Shown here: piece by piece, positions 1 through 6,358 of the stretch | Layout: each line of letters begins with the position of its first letter | Numbering within the stretch: the first letter of the stretch is position 1 | From: JACPAB01 sp964366725 | GTDB taxonomy: Bacteria > Patescibacteriota > Minisyncoccia > 2-02-FULL-40-12 > GWA2-44-9 | Direction: 5' to 3' | NCBI GenBank assembly: GCA_964366725.1 | Contig: CAYIUL010000008.1 | Span: 1-16,764 of the forward strand | DNA length: 16,764 nucleotides | Position numbers and translations under genes: made by a program | The notes under the pieces: model-generated | The model's database searches: none | Seen by the model: only the letters and a program-made list of their open reading frames with translations | What the model was told of the DNA's origin: nothing

Positions 1-211
1 CGGCCATGGCTTCGTCAAGAGAGTTATCGAAAACCTCCCATATCAAGTGGTGAAGCCCGTCTATACCGGTCGAACCGATATACATACCCGGCCTTTTCCT
101 GACCGGTTCCAGCCCCTCCAGAACATAAATATCTTTGGCTGTATAAGACCCGCTTTGGCTTTTTGGGACAGGTTGGGTTTTCGGTTCTTTTTTGACTTCT
201 TTTTTAGCCAT
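1..211 (-). CDS. gyrB: DNA gyrase subunit B, N-terminal part (runs off the window edge)
   Basis: This is the first 70 codons of the ATPase subunit of DNA gyrase, the type II topoisomerase that introduces negative supercoils. After a short lysine-rich start (MAKKEVKKE...), the translation reads YTAKDIYVLEGLEPVRKRPG, then MYIGSTG and LHHLIWEVFDNSLDEAMA. This is the characteristic start of the GHKL ATPase domain. The Glu and Asn of the WEVFDNS segment match the catalytic Glu and Mg-binding Asn of the family. ParE has a similar N-terminus, so a topoisomerase IV subunit cannot be fully excluded; gyrase is more likely. The ATG at 209-211 is the only start close to the conserved block, and no clear Shine-Dalgarno precedes it. 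The gene has its own promoter and a long structured leader and is separate from the pheS gene behind it. Confidence 0.93.
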   Translation of the reverse strand, partial: MAKKEVKKEPKTQPVPKSQSGSYTAKDIYVLEGLEPVRKRPGMYIGSTGIDGLHHLIWEVFDNSLDEAMA

Positions 212-235
212 ATTTTATATCTATTTCAAACGAGT

Positions 236-300
236 ATCCCGCCTACAGAGTTCCTTGCCGGCTAAAGCACGGCCAGGAGACCACTCCGAGAAGGCGGGAT
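236..300 (-). repeat. Long imperfect inverted repeat in the gyrB 5' leader
   Basis: The ends are a perfect 8-bp inverted repeat (atcccgcc at 236-243, ggcgggat at 293-300). On the minus strand the interior folds further: GAGT pairs with ACTC, then TCCTGGCCG pairs with CGGCAAGGA with one mismatch around a 9-nt loop (TGCTTTAGC). The whole 65 nt can form one extended hairpin. It lies between the predicted gyrB transcription start (about 310) and its ATG (211), so it would be part of the gyrB mRNA leader. It has no T-tract, so it is not a simple terminator. It may be a regulatory leader or a small palindromic mobile element; its outer bases (ATCCCG/CGGGAT) are the same as those of the element at 6284-6360. 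Confidence 0.7.
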
Positions 301-316
301 GTCTACTTATGCTTAA

Positions 317-345
317 ATTATATCACTTTTGGGGTTCGCAATCAA
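317..345 (-). promoter_or_regulatory. Promoter of gyrB (TTGATT-N17-TATAAT, extended -10)
   Basis: On the minus strand TTGATT (340-345) and TATAAT (317-322) are separated by exactly 17 bases, and TGA directly precedes the -10 box, giving an extended -10. The downstream bases TTAAGCATA resemble those after the two promoters at 7918 and 11981. The predicted start near 310 gives a leader of about 100 nt. Confidence 0.8.
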
Positions 346-353
346 GGTAAAAA

Positions 354-1490
354 TCACCTTAATTCTGCTTTAAACTGCTTCGCGGTTTCGTTGTATATTT
401 TACCCTGGATGGGGTCTATTTCTTCGGTGGTAAGCGTGCGTTCGTTTGAGCGGTATACGATACGATAGGTATAGCTTGCCTTATCAGCGCCGAATTTTTC
501 AGCGTTCTCGTATTTGTCCAGTAATTCAACCTGTTCGACGAGGTCGCCGCCCAAGTCCCTGATAAGGTCAAAATAATCATTGGGCACGAAGTCCTTCCCA
601 ACCACAAAAGAAATGTCGCGAGTGATCGGAGGATATTTTGAGACCTCTTTGTATTTGTTGCCGAGCTTAAGTTGTTTCTTAACCCGCTCATCCTGCGACC
701 AGAACAGACGCATATCAGGCACATCCATTGCTGCCATCGCTAATCTTTCAATTCCTGGACCGAAAGCCCAACCATTCCACTTTGACGAATCCACACCAAA
801 ATTTTCCAAAACTCTCCCTTTCACCACCCCGCTTCCTAAAACTTCCAGCCATTTGCCGTTTTTCTCCACTTCCATTTGCAGTGATGGATCAGTGTATGGA
901 AATGTATCCGGAAAGATCTTAAGTTTGGTATCAGGGTCAAATATTGCCCTAGCAATACTTCGCAACGCACGTTCTAAGTCTTCTAAACCGATAATTTTTT
1001 TGTCTTTTGGAATCAAATACCAACCGTCAATTTGATGGAAAACATTCATGTGATTGCGATCGATTTCATCTCTGCGATACACCTTGCCAAAACTGAAGCA
1101 ACCGACTGGCTCGCCTATTGCCATGCGTCGTTTTACGTCTTCGTTTTGAAGGTAGTAATACCACATCACGGTAGTATGAGTACGAAGAATATTTTTATCA
1201 TCTATGAAATAAGTATCGGATTTAGAACGGGCAGGATGGTCAGCTGGAAAATCAAATAAGTCAAAACTTATGTTAGCCGGCACTATTTCGGGCACTTCAA
1301 TAACATCAAAACCCTTAAATTCGGGTGAAGCAATAATACGCTGTACTATTTCGTGGATTGGACTGCCTTCCGTGCGCGACAGATCGGGCATTTTTAAATA
1401 ACGCTTAATGCGTTCGGATTCGGGGTCGTGTCTTGATTCGAGTTCTTGCCGAAGCTTTGCTTCTTCTTCGGATTTAATTTTTATGTTCAT
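354..1490 (-). CDS. pheS: Single-chain phenylalanyl-tRNA synthetase (PheS-type catalytic core fused to FDX-ACB domain)
   Basis: Class II aminoacyl-tRNA synthetase charging tRNA-Phe. The 378-residue product shows the PheS catalytic core: FDVIEVPEIV near residue 61, LRTHTTVMW (102-110), motif 2 FGKVYRRDEIDRNHMNVFHQ (134-153) and motif 3 GWAFGPGIERLAM (240-252). Instead of ending after motif 3, it continues into a ferredoxin-fold anticodon-binding domain (about 285-378: YPPITRDISFVV, then RTLTTEEI). In ordinary bacteria that domain closes the beta subunit PheT. This catalytic-core plus FDX-ACB order is that of monomeric mitochondrial PheRS. The usual N-terminal coiled coil is reduced to a short helical stretch. 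No pheT is visible on either side. The ATG overlaps the stop of the upstream membrane-protein gene by ATGA, implying translational coupling. The family assignment is certain; function as a monomer is inferred. Confidence 0.93.
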   Translation of the reverse strand: MNIKIKSEEEAKLRQELESRHDPESERIKRYLKMPDLSRTEGSPIHEIVQRIIASPEFKGFDVIEVPEIVPANISFDLFDFPADHPARSKSDTYFIDDKNILRTHTTVMWYYYLQNEDVKRRMAIGEPVGCFSFGKVYRRDEIDRNHMNVFHQIDGWYLIPKDKKIIGLEDLERALRSIARAIFDPDTKLKIFPDTFPYTDPSLQMEVEKNGKWLEVLGSGVVKGRVLENFGVDSSKWNGWAFGPGIERLAMAAMDVPDMRLFWSQDERVKKQLKLGNKYKEVSKYPPITRDISFVVGKDFVPNDYFDLIRDLGGDLVEQVELLDKYENAEKFGADKASYTYRIVYRSNERTLTTEEIDPIQGKIYNETAKQFKAELR

Positions 1491-1852
1491 AATCTTTCTT
1501 TTTTGCCAAAAGTTTTAGTTAGAAACCATTCGATTGCCGCTATGACTCCAAATAATATCGGGAAATTCAATATATTCAAGAGTCGGAGACGGCTCATAAT
1601 TATAGCGCCCAGGGCCAATACCGCCAGCCAAAACCCCCTTCTGAAAGCAATGGCAAAGTTATTTTTAACACCCAAAAAAACTAACGTCCCGACGCCCCAA
1701 GCAAAGACAAAGATCGAACAGAAGAATAAAAACTTTACAAGTCGGCCGGCTTGAAGCGGGTCGAAGTTAAAAACTATCATAGACAGGCCGGCTACAGAAG
1801 CTCCGGTGGCGACAAATATAACCCAAGTATACCAGCGTGCGGGATTAGACAT
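1487..1852 (-). CDS. Small multi-pass membrane protein of unknown function
   Basis: I do not recognise a characterised family. The 121-residue product (start MSNPARWYTW) has about four hydrophobic helices: WVIFVATGASVAGLSMIVF, LVKFLFFCSIFVFAWGVGTLVFL, FWLAVLALGAIIM and ILFGVIAAIEWFL. A cluster of basic residues ends the protein (KTFGKKERL). The ATG at 1850-1852 is chosen because a TATGAT -10-like box lies just upstream. A GTG start at 1930 would add 26 charged residues but would overlap the divergent acyl-ligase start at 1910. The stop overlaps the pheS start (ATGA), so the two genes are probably cotranscribed and coupled. A functional link to tRNA charging is not implied by the sequence. Confidence 0.72.
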   Translation of the reverse strand: MSNPARWYTWVIFVATGASVAGLSMIVFNFDPLQAGRLVKFLFFCSIFVFAWGVGTLVFLGVKNNFAIAFRRGFWLAVLALGAIIMSRLRLLNILNFPILFGVIAAIEWFLTKTFGKKERL

Positions 1853-1864
1853 TTTCTTTATTTT

Positions 1865-1893
1865 ATCATATTTTTCCCGCAAGTACTTTGAAA
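1865..1893 (-). promoter_or_regulatory. Possible promoter of the membrane-protein/pheS pair
   Basis: Minus-strand TATGAT (1865-1870) is a good -10 box, but the -35 candidate TTTCAA (1888-1893, 17-base spacer) is weak. It would give a very short leader of a few bases before the ATG at 1852. The same bases read TATCAT on the plus strand, so the box is nearly palindromic between the divergent genes. Confidence 0.35.
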
Positions 1894-1909
1894 ATTTGAG
1901 GATTTGGTT

Positions 1910-3418
1910 ATGTTCAGATTCCTCGGACACAGAAGCGACGAATCGGCACTCATCCTTTTGGAGAAAGACGGCCGGGAGCGGATTTCAAACTGGAATGACT
2001 ACCAGGACAAAGCCCTGGCGGCCGCAAGCGCCCTGTATCAGAATGGGGTCAGAAATGGCGATTTCGTAGCCGTTATCGCTTTAAATCTGCCGGAGTCATT
2101 TATCGTCATGCTGGGAATTATCCTATTGGGGGCAGTTCCAGTGCCTATCAATGTTCCGCTTATCAAGGAGCTGGGCCAAAAAGACCTTAAGTTCATTCTG
2201 AATGATTGCCGGCCGAAACTTGTTCTTGCGAACGGGTGTTTGGCAAAATATCTGCCGGATATAGAACATCGAGTTCTGGAAATCTTTCTGGAACCGAAAT
2301 ATAGCCGTCTCGATAATCCAAAAAGCAGTTGGCAGAATAATGAACTCCTCATAATGCCCTATACCTCCGGAACAACCGGCGGGCCGAAAGGGGCTATGTT
2401 GAGTACCGGCAACATTACTGACCGAGTAGATGCTATCGTCAGAGAACTTAGTGTTTCTTCATCGGAAAGAGTTCTGTCGTATCTTTCACTTGGCCATATA
2501 TCCGAGTTGGTTGCCACTTTCTTAGGACAGCTCCAGGCCGGTTACCGGGTTTACTTCACGGAGCACATCAAGGACATCGTTGAGAACAGAGAAAAGTTCA
2601 GAGCCGCGTTCCCGTCCGTTCTCCAGAAAGTCCAGCCAACCGTATTCTTGGCCGTCCCGAAGGTCTGGACGAATTTTAGAAAAGAGATAGAGCGCAAAAC
2701 ACGCTTTATTCCATTTAATCTGAGCAGGCGCGGCCTGATCCATGACCATATTGTCAAAAAGATAAAGCAGCGCCTTGGCTTTGAAAAAACAAGATGTTTT
2801 GTCAGCGCCGGTTCGCTGTTTTCTCAAGAAGACGCCAACTTTTTCGCCAAGTTAGAGATTGACATTGACGACATATACGGCCAGACCGAGACCGGCGGGC
2901 CGCTGACCATTAACGGCAAAGTTGTCGGCAACACTTCGGTGTTGCTCGGCAAGGACGGCGAAATTCTGGTCAAAGGACCCAACGTCATGCTGGGCTATTT
3001 CAATAGACCGGAAGCGACAGCCGAAGTCCTCAAAGAAGGCGTTTATCATACCGGTGACACCGGAATTGTTTTGTGCGGAGGCCGTCTGGGTGACGGTTAC
3101 AAAAACGCCCAGACAGAATTTGTTTCTCCGGAAAAGATAGAAGAGCGCGAAGAATCAATCCGGAAAATAGAGGGTGTTGACGAAGCGATCGTCTGCGGCG
3201 AGGGCAAGCCCTACGATGTCGCTCTTGTTTTTTCTTCGAATCCTTCCGAAAAATTACGCCGAAAACTTAAAGTTGAGATAACGAAGATCGGCCAAGGTAT
3301 GTACAGAGTAAGAAAGTTCTTGCTGGTAAATTCCAGAGAACTGGAACTGACGCCGACACTGAAAGTCAAAAGAAAGAAAATGCTCCAAAAATTCCAGAAA
3401 GAGATAGACGAGTTGTAA
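1910..3418 (+). CDS. AMP-forming long-chain fatty acyl ligase (FadD/FAA1-like)
   Basis: Member of the ANL adenylate-forming superfamily: it activates a carboxylic acid, most likely a fatty acid, with ATP to an acyl-AMP and passes it to CoA or another thiol. Motifs, in order: P-loop YTSGTTGGPKGAML (151-164), the FadD-type SLGHISE (193-199), a VPKVW segment (249-253), DIYGQTETGG (321-330), GYFNRPEAT (362-370), YHTGDTG (379-385) and a C-terminal lysine in TPTLKVKRKK (481-490). At 502 residues it is shorter than usual long-chain enzymes, with a compressed hinge (GGRLGDGYKN). ATG 1910 is preferred over a TTG at 1904 because GAGG lies 8 bases upstream. It is monocistronic and ends in a hairpin terminator. 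The substrate is not determined by the sequence; the family call is firm. Confidence 0.9.
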   Translation: MFRFLGHRSDESALILLEKDGRERISNWNDYQDKALAAASALYQNGVRNGDFVAVIALNLPESFIVMLGIILLGAVPVPINVPLIKELGQKDLKFILNDCRPKLVLANGCLAKYLPDIEHRVLEIFLEPKYSRLDNPKSSWQNNELLIMPYTSGTTGGPKGAMLSTGNITDRVDAIVRELSVSSSERVLSYLSLGHISELVATFLGQLQAGYRVYFTEHIKDIVENREKFRAAFPSVLQKVQPTVFLAVPKVWTNFRKEIERKTRFIPFNLSRRGLIHDHIVKKIKQRLGFEKTRCFVSAGSLFSQEDANFFAKLEIDIDDIYGQTETGGPLTINGKVVGNTSVLLGKDGEILVKGPNVMLGYFNRPEATAEVLKEGVYHTGDTGIVLCGGRLGDGYKNAQTEFVSPEKIEEREESIRKIEGVDEAIVCGEGKPYDVALVFSSNPSEKLRRKLKVEITKIGQGMYRVRKFLLVNSRELELTPTLKVKRKKMLQKFQKEIDEL

Positions 3419-3440
3419 ACCGCCAATCTGGCGGTTTTAT
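3417..3440 (+). terminator. Rho-independent terminator of the acyl ligase gene
   Basis: The stem AAACCGCC (3417-3424) pairs with GGCGGTTT (3430-3437) around a 5-base loop and ends in a short T run. It begins within the stop codon. Confidence 0.8.
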
Positions 3441-3446
3441 ATTTTG

Positions 3447-3521
3447 CGGGGCCGACGGGACTCGAACCCGCAACCTCCTCCGTGACAGGGAGGCGCTACT
3501 AACCAATTGAGCTACGGCCCC
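3447..3521 (-). tRNA. tRNA-Asp (anticodon GTC)
   Basis: Minus-strand 75-nt cloverleaf. Acceptor stem GGGGCCG/CGGCCCC, D-stem GCT/AGC with a GGTT loop, anticodon arm CCTCC-CTGTCAC-GGAGG with GTC as anticodon, T-arm GCGGG-TTCGAGT-CCCGT, discriminator G. The bases after the discriminator are CAA, so CCA is not encoded. The fold and invariant positions make this certain. Confidence 0.97.
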
Positions 3522-3546
3522 AATATTCAGTCATTTTAACCCCAAA

Positions 3547-3574
3547 ATTCTACCATAAATTTTCCAAAATTCAA
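3547..3574 (-). promoter_or_regulatory. Likely promoter of tRNA-Asp
   Basis: Minus-strand TTGAAT (3569-3574), 16-base spacer, TAGAAT (3547-3552) preceded by TGG, an extended -10 arrangement. Transcription would start about 20 bases before the mature tRNA end. It overlaps the divergent promoter of the HAD gene. Confidence 0.55.
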
Positions 3575-3589
3575 AGCCCGTGCTATACT
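3561..3589 (+). promoter_or_regulatory. Likely promoter of the HAD phosphatase gene
   Basis: TATACT at 3584-3589 preceded by TGC (extended -10), with a -35-like TTTCCA at 3561-3566 and 17-base spacing. It faces away from, and overlaps, the tRNA-Asp promoter. Confidence 0.5.
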
Positions 3590-3623
3590 CCCGCCATATA
3601 GTTCTTGAACAACAGGGGCAAAA

Positions 3624-4259
3624 ATGAGAGTTTGTCTTTTCGATTGGGACGGGACCCTTCTGGATAACACTCCGTTCTGGCATGAGACCATCGGAAGATT
3701 GTTCCAAAAATACGGCAAAAGATCGTTAACACCGAGTGTTGGCGACTTCTTCCGGGAACTGGACGCTAACAAAGGCGACTATTATCAGATCTACCGGTCC
3801 CGAGGCATAAATGCTTCCCGGGACGAGATCAACGCAACTTTCACGGGTATTTTTTCCGGTCTAATGACTCGATCCGATCTGCGATTGGTCGCCAATGCCG
3901 AAGACACCTTAAAAACTCTTTACGACAGCGGGATAACGCTTGGCCTGGTAACAACCGGGCCTGAAGATGTCGTAATGCCTCTTTTGGAAAAATTTGATCT
4001 GCTTAACCTGTTCAAGCATTTGGAATTCCACAAAATAGACAAGAAAAACGCCATAAAGGCGGTTCTTGGGACAGAGAACGTCCATCGCCGTGATTGCTGT
4101 TACGTGGGCGACGCCCCTTCGGACGTGCGCCACGCCAACAACGCGGGCGTGGTTTCGATCGCCTATCTCGGCGGCTACGTCCCCGAAGAGTTGGTAATGG
4201 CCGCCAAGCCGCAAATGACCATAAAAGATCTTAGCGAACTGACATCGATCATTCCATAA
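3624..4259 (+). CDS. HAD-superfamily hydrolase, phosphoglycolate-phosphatase-like
   Basis: A 211-residue phosphatase-type haloacid dehalogenase protein. All four HAD motifs are visible: motif I DWDGTLLDN with the nucleophile Asp7 and acid/base Asp9, motif II VTTG (Thr110/Thr111), motif III lysine in KIDKKNAIK (about 137-145), and motif IV GDAPSD (162-167). The helical insert after motif I (about residues 15-90) is the C1 cap typical of the Gph/beta-phosphoglucomutase-like subfamily. The substrate cannot be read from sequence; a small phosphorylated metabolite is likely. The start ATG has AGGGG 5 bases upstream. The gene is monocistronic, faces the guaB-like gene, and the two share a terminator hairpin. 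Confidence 0.87.
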   Translation: MRVCLFDWDGTLLDNTPFWHETIGRLFQKYGKRSLTPSVGDFFRELDANKGDYYQIYRSRGINASRDEINATFTGIFSGLMTRSDLRLVANAEDTLKTLYDSGITLGLVTTGPEDVVMPLLEKFDLLNLFKHLEFHKIDKKNAIKAVLGTENVHRRDCCYVGDAPSDVRHANNAGVVSIAYLGGYVPEELVMAAKPQMTIKDLSELTSIIP

Positions 4260-4278
4260 AAGCCCCCGAGGCTTTTTA
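4258..4278. terminator. Bidirectional terminator between convergent genes
   Basis: AAAAGCC (4258-4264) pairs with GGCTTTT (4270-4276) around CCCGA. A T run follows on the plus strand and the A run before it gives T's on the minus strand. It can serve both the HAD gene and the guaB-like operon. Confidence 0.7.
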
Positions 4279-4279
4279 A

Positions 4280-5755
4280 TTACCTTTCAAACGACTCCTT
4301 TCTTGAGGCGTCGGTCAATTTGATCAAGTAGCTGGCTGGGTTTGAAGAAACTTTCTCATGGGCTCCGTGTAGGTCTTTTGCTCCGGCGTAGCTTACCGCG
4401 GAGCGCAGGTGGTCTTTTATTCTTTTAATTATCTCCGTCACGCTTCCAACATAAGGAACGGAAACCGACTGCCCTTCCTGGGCTTGGGAATTCGTTAAAA
4501 CGTCTTCGGGGTCTCTTTTTAAATAATTGCCGTCTATCACCGCTTCAGCCGAGGTCATGCCGCGGTACATTTTTACCTTCCTTCTGGTCGAGGGATCTTC
4601 TATAACCACGCCGGGGCTCTCGTCAGTTCCGGACAGCATACTGCCCAACATCACCGTCGATGCTCCGGACAATATGGCTAAGGCGATGTCTTTGTCATTG
4701 CCAACTCCTCCGTCGGCGATAATGGGAACCTTGCCTCCGACAGCAAGATAGGCCTCTCTTATGGCCTGAAGCTGAGGCACGCCAGCGCCAACTTCCAGCC
4801 GTGTCCGACAACCCCTGCCAGGACCAACACCAACCTTGATGCCGTCTACCCCCAAGTCCATTAAGAACTTCGCGCCCTCTTTTGTAGCGACGTTACCGCA
4901 AATCAGGTCAACCTTCTTAAATTTGGATCTGAACTGTTTAACCGCATTTTTAACCACATCTGAATGGGCGTGAGCCACGTCCATCAAAACACAATCAACG
5001 CCGGCGGAAACAAGGGCCTCTCCCCTTTCCATAAAGTCACCCGCGGCCCCGATCGCCGCCCCCACCATCAGGCGGCCTTTTTTATCTTTGGTGGAATACG
5101 GCTTCTGTTTTGCCAACCGCAAGTCGCGCATAGTAATAAGGCCTGTGATCTTTCTGTTTTTATTTATGAGGGGCAGTTTTTCTATCCTTTCCTCGAGCAT
5201 TATCTTTTCCGCGTTACCGATGGTGATCTTCGGCGAGGCGGTGACCAGCCGTCTGAAAGCGGTCATAAATTTTTCCAGAGGTTCATTCTCCCTGCCCCGG
5301 GCGGCAAGAAGATCTCGATGGGTCAGTATGCCCGCTAAAATTCCGCTTCCGAATTCTTCTTCAACAAGCAAAGTGCTTATGTTCTGGTTCTCCAGAACCA
5401 TTTTTGCCTCGCTGACGGTGTTTTTCCTGAAAATGGTGACGGGGTTTTCTATAACAAAAGAGTGCTGGCGCTTAACATGCTTCACACGCACGGCTTGTTC
5501 CATTATCGAACAATTCCTGTCTAGAAAACCGAAGCATCCTTCCAGAGAAAGCGTCTGCATCATTTTTTCCCTTGTCACTGTATCCATATTGGCTCCAACA
5601 ACGGGCACGCTTAAGTTTATGTTCCTGGACAGTGGCATCGTCAGGTCAACATCTCTCCGGGACCGTACCACGCTTAACTGCGGCCTGAACAAAAAGTCGC
5701 CATAAGTCGCGCCTTGAAACATCGGCCCTATTCTTGTTTTTTTATTATCCGCCAC
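4280..5755 (-). CDS. IMP dehydrogenase / GMP reductase family enzyme with CBS pair
   Basis: TIM-barrel purine nucleotide oxidoreductase of 491 residues. Visible are the barrel start (residues 13-100, with SVPVVGANMDTVT), two CBS domains (about 104-155 and 165-215), the active-site loop GVGPGRGCRTR with Cys316 and Thr318, ADGGVGNDKDIA (347-358), MLGSMLSGTDESPG (369-382) and YRGMTS (397-402). The layout is that of GuaB (IMP to XMP). However, the flap reads IDGNYLKRD where IMPDH normally carries the Arg-Tyr dyad, and EGQSVSVPYVG plus RSAVSYAGAK resemble GMP reductase more closely. CBS-bearing GMP reductases such as actinobacterial GuaB1 are known, so the reaction direction is open and I give no symbol. 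The start is GTG, two bases after the stop of the peptidase gene; an in-frame ATG at 5722 is an alternative start. Confidence 0.85.
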   Translation of the reverse strand: MADNKKTRIGPMFQGATYGDFLFRPQLSVVRSRRDVDLTMPLSRNINLSVPVVGANMDTVTREKMMQTLSLEGCFGFLDRNCSIMEQAVRVKHVKRQHSFVIENPVTIFRKNTVSEAKMVLENQNISTLLVEEEFGSGILAGILTHRDLLAARGRENEPLEKFMTAFRRLVTASPKITIGNAEKIMLEERIEKLPLINKNRKITGLITMRDLRLAKQKPYSTKDKKGRLMVGAAIGAAGDFMERGEALVSAGVDCVLMDVAHAHSDVVKNAVKQFRSKFKKVDLICGNVATKEGAKFLMDLGVDGIKVGVGPGRGCRTRLEVGAGVPQLQAIREAYLAVGGKVPIIADGGVGNDKDIALAILSGASTVMLGSMLSGTDESPGVVIEDPSTRRKVKMYRGMTSAEAVIDGNYLKRDPEDVLTNSQAQEGQSVSVPYVGSVTEIIKRIKDHLRSAVSYAGAKDLHGAHEKVSSNPASYLIKLTDASRKESFER

Positions 5756-5757
5756 GT

Positions 5758-6285
5758 TTAGATATTAGGATAGATTAGCCCGCCCCGCCAGCCGGCGAGA
5801 AATTCTCTTCTTGAAACCACATACCTATTCCCTCTTTTCCCCGGGTAGGGATCGACTATCTTATAACCCCTGATAAACGGCCCAATTTTCACCAAGTCGT
5901 CAACAATAACCAGGTGAGCGCTGTTTGGAATGTTAAATTCTTTTAAAGTCGAGACGGCGACCGGCAAGCCCGAATTAACTTTTTCGGTAATGATCCCTAT
6001 ACCTTCTTTCTTCTTTTCCGGTGTATTAAAAAATTCTTTTTGAAAAGCCATCGGCACGCCGTATAGCGCGGCAAGATCAACAAGCACTTGATGTTTCCAG
6101 CCGACGTTTTCCACATAGCCGTCTTTTTCAAGAGCTTGGCCGATCAAAGTTTTAACGGATACGGCCTGAAGTTCGGGTTTTCGGAAAACCATAAGCATCT
6201 TGAGAACGCAGATGCCGCAGGAATATTTGCTCCAAGCATCATCGCCGGTATCAAGCATCTGATTTATGAGAATAACTTTATTCAT
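5758..6285 (-). CDS. C39-like (papain-fold) cysteine peptidase domain protein
   Basis: A 175-residue single-domain protein. SKYSCGICVLKMLM (19-32) fits the catalytic-Cys helix of C39-like peptidases with Cys23; SAHLVIVDD (122-130) supplies His124; YKIVDPYPGK (141-150) supplies Asp145. The C-terminal SRREFLAGWRGGLIY is typical of stand-alone Peptidase_C39_2 domains. No signal peptide or transporter domain is seen, so it is probably cytoplasmic; its substrate is unknown. ATG 6285 is chosen because the upstream extension to 6309 lies wholly inside the inserted repeat, and because MNKVILINQML starts the domain. It lies in an operon: an NlpC/P60-like gene upstream and the guaB-like gene two bases downstream. 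The repeat between it and the upstream gene has displaced an ancestral overlapping start. Confidence 0.75.
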   Translation of the reverse strand: MNKVILINQMLDTGDDAWSKYSCGICVLKMLMVFRKPELQAVSVKTLIGQALEKDGYVENVGWKHQVLVDLAALYGVPMAFQKEFFNTPEKKKEGIGIITEKVNSGLPVAVSTLKEFNIPNSAHLVIVDDLVKIGPFIRGYKIVDPYPGKRGNRYVVSRREFLAGWRGGLIYPNI

Positions 6286-6358
6286 CCCGTTAGAAGTAGT
6301 GTTAAACACGTAGCACTTAATTTGTTGTTATAAACCCGTTAGGGCTACTTCTAACGGG
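6286..6358. mobile_element. 73-bp MITE/REP-like inverted-repeat element
   Basis: The ends CCCGTTAGAAGTAG (6286-6299) and CTACTTCTAACGGG (6345-6358) are perfect 14-bp inverted repeats (16 bp with the flanking AT). A further CCCGTTAG at 6335-6342 can pair with CTAACGGG (6351-6358), making an alternative short hairpin. The element is flanked by the direct repeat ATTCAT (6280-6285 and 6359-6364), which extends to 8 bases (ATTCATCC) if the CC of the element end is counted. It carries no ORF of its own. Removing it plus one repeat copy recreates a tight stop/start overlap between the two flanking genes, which supports a real insertion. No transposase is present in the window. Confidence 0.8.

Noticed and set aside
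236..300. Hairpin as a terminator of pheS
   Set aside because: No T-tract follows, and the strong gyrB promoter lies between pheS and the hairpin, placing the hairpin inside the gyrB transcript.
1853..1930. GTG start at 1930 for the small membrane protein
   Set aside because: It would overlap the start of the divergent acyl ligase and lies upstream of the only -10-like box; it is kept only as an alternative.
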